Made by a program: the position numbers and the translations under genes
The notes under the pieces: model-generated
Database searches by the model: none
Told to the model about the DNA's origin: nothing
The model's input: only the letters and a program-made list of their open reading frames with translations
NCBI GenBank assembly: GCA_000963575.1
Contig: CP011077.1
Span: forward strand, 4,712,001 to 4,776,000
Length of the DNA: 64,000 nucleotides
Direction of reading: 5' to 3'
Origin: Klebsiella michiganensis
GTDB lineage: Bacteria; Pseudomonadota; Gammaproteobacteria; Enterobacterales; Enterobacteriaceae
Shown: one piece after another, positions 46,146-53,255 of the stretch
Position numbering within the stretch: position 1 is the stretch's first letter
How the letters are laid out: every line of letters starts with the position of its first letter

Positions 46146-46210
46146 TTTACCCTGAATAATTTGAGTCGCAGGAAGACGATGCTCCTCCGGCTCGAAGTAT
46201 GACGGGTAAA
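46146..46210. repeat. 65-base imperfect palindromic element between glpE and glpG
   Basis: The ends are perfect inverted repeats, TTTACCC (46146-46152) and GGGTAAA (46204-46210), and the arms stay about 70 percent complementary inwards (TTTACCCTGAATAATTTGAG against the complement of CTCGAAGTATGACGGGTAAA), so the unit folds into one hairpin. It looks like a dispersed extragenic palindrome. Confidence 0.65.
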
Positions 46211-46233
46211 TAGACGAAGTTGGTTAAACTTTC

Positions 46234-47055
46234 ATGATCATGATTACCTCTTTCGCCAACCCGCGCGTGGCGCAGGCTTTTGTCGACTACATGGCAACTC
46301 AGGGCGTTGTTCTTACCGTTCAGCAGCATACGCAAAGCGATGTCTGGCTGGCCGATGAAAGCCAGGTGCAATATGTTCGCGCCGAGCTGGAAAAGTTCGT
46401 CGCGAACCCTGACGACCCGCGCTACCAGGCCGCCAGCTGGAGTACCGGCCACAGCGGCGTGGGTTTCAGCTATAAACGCTATCCGTTTTTCGCCACCATC
46501 AAAGAGCGCGCCGGCCCGCTGACGCTTATCGTCATCGGCGTGTGCATCGCGCTGTTTGTCCTGCTCAATATCGCGGGTTTCGGCCCGGTGATCTCCGTGC
46601 TCGGCTGGCCACTTGTGCCCGAGCAGCGCTTTGAGTTTTGGCGTTATTTCACGCACGGATTACTGCATTTCTCCTTGCTGCATATCCTCTTTAACCTACT
46701 ATGGTGGTGGTATTTAGGCGGCGCGCTGGAAAAACGCCTCGGCACCGGCAAACTGCTGACGCTGACGCTTATTTCCACCCTGTTGAGCGGTTTTATGCAG
46801 GCGAAATTTACCGGCCCGCTGTTTGGCGGCCTGTCAGGCACGGTCTTTGCGCTGATGGGTTATGTCTGGCTGCGCGGAGAGCGCGATCCCGAAAGCGGCA
46901 TTCAGATGCAGCGCGGGCTCCTGGCGTTTGCGGTGATTTGGTTAGTTATTGAGGTATTTACTCAGTCATCTGTCATTCCAGCACACTTGACCGGCATGCT
47001 GGTCGGGCTGGCGATGGCGCTGGTAGATACCCTGAATGCGCGAAAACGAACATAA
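46234..47055 (+). CDS. glpG: GlpG, rhomboid intramembrane serine protease
   Basis: 273 residues (E. coli 276). A cytoplasmic N-terminal domain (to about 90) is followed by six membrane helices. The catalytic Ser is in FGGLSGTVFALMG and the His in IPAHLTGMLVG; the HxxxN oxyanion motif is in LHILFNLLWWW, and FEFWRYF is the L1 loop. Between the TM5 Trp and the catalytic His there are three residues fewer than in E. coli. Co-transcribed with glpR, 17 bases away. Confidence 0.96.
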   Translation: MIMITSFANPRVAQAFVDYMATQGVVLTVQQHTQSDVWLADESQVQYVRAELEKFVANPDDPRYQAASWSTGHSGVGFSYKRYPFFATIKERAGPLTLIVIGVCIALFVLLNIAGFGPVISVLGWPLVPEQRFEFWRYFTHGLLHFSLLHILFNLLWWWYLGGALEKRLGTGKLLTLTLISTLLSGFMQAKFTGPLFGGLSGTVFALMGYVWLRGERDPESGIQMQRGLLAFAVIWLVIEVFTQSSVIPAHLTGMLVGLAMALVDTLNARKRT

Positions 47056-47072
47056 CAATGCTGGAGTAGCTT

Positions 47073-47831
47073 GTGAAGCAGACACAACGTCATGACGCGA
47101 TTATTGAGCTGGTTAAGCAGCAGGGATACGTCAGTACCGAAGAGTTGGTGGAACAGTTTGCCGTCAGCCCGCAAACCATCCGCCGGGATTTAAATGACCT
47201 GGCCGATCAGAACATGATTCTGCGCCACCACGGCGGGGCGGCCCTGCCTTCCAGCTCGGTTAACACCCCGTGGCACGACCGAAAAGCAACGCAAACCGCG
47301 GAAAAAGAGCGTATTGCGCAGAAGGTTGCCAGCCAAATACCGAACGGCGCTACGCTGTTTATCGACATCGGCACTACGCCAGAGGCAGTGGCACATGCGC
47401 TGCTTAATCACAGCAATCTGCGCATTGTGACCAACAATCTCAACGTGGCGAACACGCTGATGGCGAAAGAAGATTTCCGTATCATCCTGGCCGGCGGTAA
47501 GCTGCGCAGCCGCGATGGCGGCATTATCGGAGAGGCCACGCTGGACTTTATTTCCCAGTTCCGCCTCGATTTTGGCATTCTCGGTATCAGCGGCATCGAC
47601 AGCGATGGCTCGCTGCTTGAGTTCGACTATCACGAGGTTCGCACCAAACGCGCGATTATCGAAAACTCTCGCAGCGTGCTGTTGGTAGTAGACCATTCGA
47701 AATTTGGCCGCAATGCGATGGTGAATCTGGGCAGTATTAGCCTGGTGGATACCGTGTACACCGACGTGGTACCGCCGGCGGGTGTAATGCAGGTGATCAA
47801 AGAGAATAACGTGCAGCTGGAGCTGTGCTGA
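47073..47831 (+). CDS. glpR: GlpR, glycerol-3-phosphate regulon repressor
   Basis: 252 residues, DeoR family. The N-terminal winged helix is IIELVKQQGYVSTEELVEQF with PQTIRRDLNDL as the recognition helix. The C-terminal sensor domain (LFIDIGTTPEAVAHALL, GGKLRSRDGGIIGEAT) binds sn-glycerol-3-phosphate. It represses glpD and other glp operons. In K-12 several strains carry a broken glpR; here it is intact. Confidence 0.97.
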   Translation: MKQTQRHDAIIELVKQQGYVSTEELVEQFAVSPQTIRRDLNDLADQNMILRHHGGAALPSSSVNTPWHDRKATQTAEKERIAQKVASQIPNGATLFIDIGTTPEAVAHALLNHSNLRIVTNNLNVANTLMAKEDFRIILAGGKLRSRDGGIIGEATLDFISQFRLDFGILGISGIDSDGSLLEFDYHEVRTKRAIIENSRSVLLVVDHSKFGRNAMVNLGSISLVDTVYTDVVPPAGVMQVIKENNVQLELC

Positions 47832-47837
47832 GTTTTA

Positions 47838-47934
47838 CCCTCACCCCGGCCCTCTCCCTAAAAGGGAGAGGGGGGAAAGGTATACTGCCGTTCTGATCCC
47901 CTCTCCCCCGTGGGGAGAGGGTTAGGGTGAGGGG
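47838..47934. repeat. Palindromic repeat, copy C (glpR/glgP junction)
   Basis: The best-preserved copy: CCCTCACCCCGGCCCTCTCCC, loop TAAAA, GGGAGAGG, about 40 bases, then CCCCTCTCCCC-CGT-GGGGAGAGGG-TTAGGGTGAGGGG. Both hairpins are perfect, and the outer ends (CCCTCACCC / GGGTGAGGG) are inverted repeats of each other. Confidence 0.82.
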
Positions 47935-47938
47935 CAAA

Positions 47939-50386
47939 CTACAATCTCACTGGCTTAATATGCCAAATCTCGTCGGCGTACTCCTGAATCGTCCTGTCGG
48001 ACGAGAAATAGCCCATGTTAGCGATATTATGCATGGTGCGGATGGTCCACTCCTCCGGCTGCCGGTAAACCTCATCCACCTTGTCCTGGCAGTCCACATA
48101 ACTGCGGTAATCCGCCAGCACCTGATAGTGATCGCCAAAATTAATTAGCGAATCGACTAAGTCCCGATAACGCCCCGGCTCTCCGGGGCTGAATGCCCCC
48201 GTCGCGATTTGCGTCAGCACCTGGCGTAGCTCTTCATCCTTCTCGTAATACTCCCGAGGGTTGTAGCCCTTACTGCGGAGCGCCTCCACCTCTTCTGCGG
48301 TATTGCCAAAAATAAAGATGTTGTCCTTGCCGACGTGATCGAGCATTTCAACGTTGGCGCCATCCAGCGTGCCGATAGTCAGCGCCCCGTTCAGGGCAAA
48401 CTTCATGTTACTGGTGCCGGAAGCCTCGGTTCCCGCCAGCGATATTTGCTCCGAGAGATCGGCTGCCGGGATAATCAGCTGGGCGAGACTGACGCTGTAG
48501 TTAGGGATAAACACTACTTTCAGCTTATCTTTGACCAGCGGATCGTTGTTGATCACCTCCGCGACGTCGTTGATGAGATGAATAATATGCTTCGCCATGT
48601 AGTAGGCCGACGCCGCTTTACCGGCAAAAATATTCACGCGGGGCACCCACTCCGCCTCCGGATCGGCCTTGATGCGGTTATAGCGGGCGATCACATGCAG
48701 TACGTTCATAAGCTGGCGCTTATATTCGTGAATGCGCTTAATCTGCACGTCGAACAAAGCATCCGGGTTCACCACCACGTTGAGCTGCTGCCCGATATAC
48801 GTCGCCAGCCGTTTTTTATTGGCGAGCTTGGCCTTGCGCACCGCCTGATGCACCGTCGGGTAGTCGATATGCTGCTTCAGGTCGTTCAGCTGGCTTAAGT
48901 CGGTCCGCCAGGTCTGCCCGATATTCTCATCCAGTACTTCAGACAACGCAGGGTTCGCCAGCGCGAGCCAGCGACGCGGCGTTACGCCGTTCGTTTTGTT
49001 ACTAAAACGCATCGGGAAGATACTGGCGTAGTCGGCAAACAGGGATTGCACCATCAGGTTGGAGTGCAGTTCCGACACGCCATTCACCTTGTGGCTGACC
49101 ACCACCGCGAGCCAGGCCATACGCACGCGCCTGCCGTTGGATTCATCGATAATAGATGCCCTGCCCAGCAGCCCGGTATCGTTCGGGTACTGCTCCTGCA
49201 GGGTTTTCAGGAAGTAGTCGTTAATCTCAAAGATTATCTGCAGATGGCGCGGCAGGATCTTGCCGAGCATGTCTACCGGCCAGGTTTCCAGCGCCTCGCT
49301 CATCAGCGTGTGGTTGGTGTATGAGAAGACCTGACAGGTCACCTCGAACGCCTCTTCCCATTCAAACTTATGCTCGTCAATCAGCAGCCGCATCAGCTCC
49401 GGAATCGACAGTACCGGGTGAGTGTCATTCAGGTGAATCGCAATTTTATCCGCAAGGTTGGCGTAGGTTTTATGCAGCTGATAGTGGCGGCTCAGGATGT
49501 CCTGCATGGTGGACGAGACCAGGAAATACTCCTGACGCAGGCGAAGCTCGCGCCCCGAATAGGTGGAGTCATCGGGATAAAGCACGCGGGACACGTTTTC
49601 AGAGTGGTTTTTATCTTCCACCGCCGCGAAGTAATCGCCCTGGTTAAACTTACCGAGGTTGATCTCGCTGCTCGCCTGAGCGTTCCACAGCCTTAACGTG
49701 TTAGTCGCATCGGTGTCGTAGCCCGGAATAATCTGGTCATAGGCTACCGCGAGGATCTCTTCGGTTTCGACCCAGCGAGCCTTTTTTCCTTCCTGCTGTA
49801 TACGCCCACCGAAACGCACCTTATAGCGCGTATTGTGGCGCTTAAACTCCCACGGGTTACCGTATTCGAGCCAGTAATCCGGCGACTCTTTTTGGCGGCC
49901 ATCGACGATATTCTGCTTGAACATCCCGTAGTCGTAGCGAATGCCGTAGCCACGCCCCGGCAGCCCCAGAGTGGCCAGCGAATCGAGGAAACAGGCGGCG
50001 AGGCGCCCCAGACCACCGTTGCCAAGGCCGGGGTCGTTCTCCTCATCAATCAACTCTTCCAGGTCCAGCCCCATCTCTTCGAGGGCGTTCTTCACATCTT
50101 CATAAATGCCGAGGGAAAGCAGCGCGTTCGACAACGTGCGCCCGATAAGAAACTCCATCGACAGGTAGTAAACCTGACGGACTTCCTGCGAGAGCTGGGC
50201 GCGGTTGGAACGCAGCCAGCGCTCCACCAGCCTGTCGCGCACGGCAAAGAGCGTGGCGTTAAGCCACTCGTGTTTATTGGCGATGGCAGGGTCTTTCCCC
50301 ACCGTAAACATCAGCTTATAGGCAATCGAGTGTTTAAGCGCCTCGACGCTCAGCGTGGGTGATGCATAGGAAAAGGGTGCGTTCAT
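47939..50386 (-). CDS. glgP: Glycogen phosphorylase
   Basis: 815 residues, same as E. coli. GT35 PLP enzyme releasing glucose-1-phosphate from glycogen. YLSMEFLIGRTLSNAL, DPGLGNGGLGRLAACFLDSL and the PLP lysine block EASGTSNMKFALNGALT are diagnostic; it is a paralog of malP in the same window. Last gene of glgBXCAP, 26 bases after glgA. Confidence 0.98.
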   Translation of the reverse strand: MNAPFSYASPTLSVEALKHSIAYKLMFTVGKDPAIANKHEWLNATLFAVRDRLVERWLRSNRAQLSQEVRQVYYLSMEFLIGRTLSNALLSLGIYEDVKNALEEMGLDLEELIDEENDPGLGNGGLGRLAACFLDSLATLGLPGRGYGIRYDYGMFKQNIVDGRQKESPDYWLEYGNPWEFKRHNTRYKVRFGGRIQQEGKKARWVETEEILAVAYDQIIPGYDTDATNTLRLWNAQASSEINLGKFNQGDYFAAVEDKNHSENVSRVLYPDDSTYSGRELRLRQEYFLVSSTMQDILSRHYQLHKTYANLADKIAIHLNDTHPVLSIPELMRLLIDEHKFEWEEAFEVTCQVFSYTNHTLMSEALETWPVDMLGKILPRHLQIIFEINDYFLKTLQEQYPNDTGLLGRASIIDESNGRRVRMAWLAVVVSHKVNGVSELHSNLMVQSLFADYASIFPMRFSNKTNGVTPRRWLALANPALSEVLDENIGQTWRTDLSQLNDLKQHIDYPTVHQAVRKAKLANKKRLATYIGQQLNVVVNPDALFDVQIKRIHEYKRQLMNVLHVIARYNRIKADPEAEWVPRVNIFAGKAASAYYMAKHIIHLINDVAEVINNDPLVKDKLKVVFIPNYSVSLAQLIIPAADLSEQISLAGTEASGTSNMKFALNGALTIGTLDGANVEMLDHVGKDNIFIFGNTAEEVEALRSKGYNPREYYEKDEELRQVLTQIATGAFSPGEPGRYRDLVDSLINFGDHYQVLADYRSYVDCQDKVDEVYRQPEEWTIRTMHNIANMGYFSSDRTIQEYADEIWHIKPVRL

Positions 50387-50412
50387 ATCAGTGATTCCTG
50401 GTGTATGGGTAA

Positions 50413-51846
50413 TTACATCAAGCGTTGATAAAGGTCGCGGTATGACTGCGCCGCTACCTGCCAGCTAAAATCCATATTCATTGCCTGCCGCTGCACAAAA
50501 CGCCACAGCGACGGGCGGGACCACAGCACGAAAGCACGCCGGATCGCACGGAGCAGCGACCAGGCATTACTGTCTTCAAATACAAAACCGGTTGCCACAC
50601 CGTCAGCCAGATTCTCAAGAGAAGTATCAGACACGGTATCGGCAAGGCCACCGGTTCGCCGCACCAGCGGCAACGTGCCATATTTCAGGCCGTAGAGCTG
50701 CGTTAAGCCGCAGGGCTCAAAGCGGCTCGGGACTAAAATCACGTCGGCACCGCCCATGATGCGGTGAGAGAATGCCTCGTGATAGCCAATCTGGACGCCG
50801 ACCTGGCCGGGATGTTCAGCCGCCGCCGCCAGGAAGCCTTCCTGCAGCACGGAATCCCCGGCGCCCAGCAGCGCCAGCTGGCCGCCCTGCTCCAGCAATC
50901 CAGGCAGTGCCTCAAGCACCAGATCCAGCCCTTTTTGGTTGGTTAACCGACTGACCACCGCGAACAGCGGAACTTTATCGTTGACCTTCAGCCCCATAGC
51001 CACCTGCAGCTGGCGTTTGTTTTCAGCTTTCTCCTCCAGTGAATCGCGGTTATACCGTGAGGCCAGCAGCAGATCGCTTTCCGGGTTCCAAATCTTATCG
51101 TCCACGCCGTTTAAAATGCCCGACAGACGCCCTTCACGCTGGCGCTGGCGCAGCAGCCCTTCCATGCCATAGGCAAAGTGCGGATCGGTAATCTCCCGCG
51201 CATAGGTTGGGCTGACGGCGGTGATGTGGTCGGCATAGTAAAGGCCGGCCTTCAGGTACGAAATCTGCCCGTGGAATTCCAGCCCGTTCATGTCGTAGAC
51301 CCACCACGGCAAATCGATTTCACTTAAGTGATGGGCATAGAACATTCCCTGATAGGCGAGGTTATGTACGGTAAATACTGACTTCGCTGGCCGTCCGCGT
51401 ACTTCGAGGTAGGCCGGAGCCAGCCCGGCGTGCCAGTCGTGAGCATGCACCACATCCGGATGCCAGAAAGGATCCAGGCCACAGGCCATTTCCGCCCCAA
51501 CCCAGCCAAGCAGCGCAAAGCGCAGCACGTTGTCCTGATAAGCAAACTGGTTGGTGTCGTGGTATGGGCTTCCCGGGCGTTCATAAAGATGGGGGGCGTC
51601 AATCAGGTAAACGCCAACGCCGTTGTAGTGGCCGTAGAGCAGGCGCATGGCACCCGCGAACGTCTGTCGGTGGGCAACCACCTGGATATCTTCGATTCCT
51701 CGGCGCACATCCGGAAAAGCGGGCAGCAGGACGCGCGTATCGACGCCCCCGGCAATCTGTGCCGCTGGCAAAGCGCCCAGGACATCCGCCAGACCGCCTG
51801 TCTTCAGTAAAGGAAACATCTCGGAACAGACATGTAAGACCTGCAT
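50413..51846 (-). CDS. glgA: Glycogen synthase
   Basis: 477 residues from ATG 51846 (MQVLHVCSEMFPLLKTGGLA), as in E. coli; the 12 upstream bases could add four residues. GT5 enzyme adding glucose from ADP-glucose to glycogen. The ADP-glucose-binding KTGGLAD is at 15-21, HAHDWHAGLAPAY follows, and the C-terminal catalytic block is SRFEPCGLTQLYGLKYGTLP. GGGAGCG ribosome site. Confidence 0.98.
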   Translation of the reverse strand: MQVLHVCSEMFPLLKTGGLADVLGALPAAQIAGGVDTRVLLPAFPDVRRGIEDIQVVAHRQTFAGAMRLLYGHYNGVGVYLIDAPHLYERPGSPYHDTNQFAYQDNVLRFALLGWVGAEMACGLDPFWHPDVVHAHDWHAGLAPAYLEVRGRPAKSVFTVHNLAYQGMFYAHHLSEIDLPWWVYDMNGLEFHGQISYLKAGLYYADHITAVSPTYAREITDPHFAYGMEGLLRQRQREGRLSGILNGVDDKIWNPESDLLLASRYNRDSLEEKAENKRQLQVAMGLKVNDKVPLFAVVSRLTNQKGLDLVLEALPGLLEQGGQLALLGAGDSVLQEGFLAAAAEHPGQVGVQIGYHEAFSHRIMGGADVILVPSRFEPCGLTQLYGLKYGTLPLVRRTGGLADTVSDTSLENLADGVATGFVFEDSNAWSLLRAIRRAFVLWSRPSLWRFVQRQAMNMDFSWQVAAQSYRDLYQRLM

Positions 51847-51916
51847 TATCGCTCCCATGTGGAAAGTCGCGGCGCTGTGTCTTAATCATCAGGCAACGCC
51901 GAACGATAAAATAACC

Positions 51917-51937
51917 GCGCACGGCATCACCGTGCGC
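51917..51937 (-). terminator. Hairpin between glgC and glgA, possible intra-operon attenuator
   Basis: GCGCACGG / CCGTGCGC, 8-base stem with a 5-base loop, followed on the minus strand by GGTTATTTTATC. It sits in a 111-base gap inside the glg operon, the largest there. It could reduce read-through into glgAP or stabilise the upstream RNA. Confidence 0.5.
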
Positions 51938-51957
51938 AGGCCAATCTTCTACGCGCT

Positions 51958-53241
51958 TCAGCCCTGCAGCTTCGCCAGCATCTCACGCGTGACCAGTACA
52001 ATGCCCTCTTCAGAGCGATAAAAACGGCGGGCGTCCTCTTCGGCATTTTCGCCAACCACCATCCCCTCAGGGATCACGCAGGCGCGGTCGATAATGCAGC
52101 GTCGTAATCGACAGGAACGCCCAACAATGACGTCTGGCAGCAGGACGGAAGAATCGATGTTGCAGAACGAGTTGATACGCACCCGAGGAAACAGCACCGA
52201 CTGCACGACCACCGAGCCGGAAATAATGCAGCCGCCGGACACCAGCGAATTCAGCGTCATACCGTGGCTGCCGGAGCGATCCTGGACGAATTTAGCGGGC
52301 GGTAGCGGCTCCATATGGGTGCGGATCGGCCAGGCCTGGTCATACATATCCAGTTCCGGCATCACCGAGGCCAGGTCAAGGTTCGCTTTCCAGTAGGCCT
52401 CCAGCGTACCCACATCGCGCCAGTAAGGTTCGGCGTTAGGATCGGACTGTACGCAGGAGAGCGGGAACGGGTGGGCGTAGGCTTCTCCCGCGCGGGTAAT
52501 TTTCGGGATAATGTCTTTGCCAAAGTCGTGGCTGGAGTTTTCATCCTGGTCATCTTCTTCCAGAAGCCTGAACAGGTAATCCGCATCAAAAATGTAAATG
52601 CCCATGCTGGCAAGAGACTTACTGCTGTCGTTGGGCATCGTGGGTGGGTTTTCCGGCTTCTCCACGAAATCGATAATTTTTTCGTCAGCGTCCACCGCCA
52701 TAACGCCAAACGCCGACGCTTCCTGCACCGGCACCGGCATGCAGGCAACGGTGCAGCGCGCGCCCTTCTCGACGTGATCGATAAGCATGCGCGAATAGTC
52801 CTGCTTGTAGATGTGGTCCCCGGCCAGGATCACTACATATTCGGCGTCGTAGCGGCGAATAATGTCGAGGTTCTGGGTTACGGCATCCGCCGTCCCGCGA
52901 TACCAGTTCTCACCGTGCACACGCTGCTGGGCGGGGAGCAAATCCACAAACTCGTTCATCTCTTCGCTAAAAAAAGACCAGCCGCGCTGGATATGCTGCA
53001 CCAGGGTGTGCGATTGATACTGAGTTATCACCCCAATGCGGCGAATACCGGAATTAATGCAGTTGGACAACGCAAAATCAATAATGCGGAACTTGCCGCC
53101 AAAATGGACCGCAGGCTTGGCGCGCGTCGACGTGAGATCCTTCAGCCGAGTCCCGCGGCCACCGGCCAGAATTAACGCAACGGATTTGATGGGCAACTGG
53201 CGGGCCAGCATCAGCGGATCGTTTTTCTCAAACCTGACCAT
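51958..53241 (-). CDS. glgC: Glucose-1-phosphate adenylyltransferase (ADP-glucose pyrophosphorylase)
   Basis: 427 residues from ATG 53241 (MVRFEKNDPLMLARQLPIKS), AGGAG upstream; the frame open to 53355 overlaps glgX and has no family match. It makes ADP-glucose from ATP and glucose-1-phosphate, the controlled step of glycogen synthesis. GGRGTRLKDL is the nucleotide loop, RAKPAVHFGG follows, and the C-terminal half is a beta-helix. Residue 39 is Thr (LTSTRAK) where E. coli has Lys39, an activator-binding residue. Confidence 0.97.
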   Translation of the reverse strand: MVRFEKNDPLMLARQLPIKSVALILAGGRGTRLKDLTSTRAKPAVHFGGKFRIIDFALSNCINSGIRRIGVITQYQSHTLVQHIQRGWSFFSEEMNEFVDLLPAQQRVHGENWYRGTADAVTQNLDIIRRYDAEYVVILAGDHIYKQDYSRMLIDHVEKGARCTVACMPVPVQEASAFGVMAVDADEKIIDFVEKPENPPTMPNDSSKSLASMGIYIFDADYLFRLLEEDDQDENSSHDFGKDIIPKITRAGEAYAHPFPLSCVQSDPNAEPYWRDVGTLEAYWKANLDLASVMPELDMYDQAWPIRTHMEPLPPAKFVQDRSGSHGMTLNSLVSGGCIISGSVVVQSVLFPRVRINSFCNIDSSVLLPDVIVGRSCRLRRCIIDRACVIPEGMVVGENAEEDARRFYRSEEGIVLVTREMLAKLQG

Positions 53242-53255
53242 AACGAACTCCTTTT

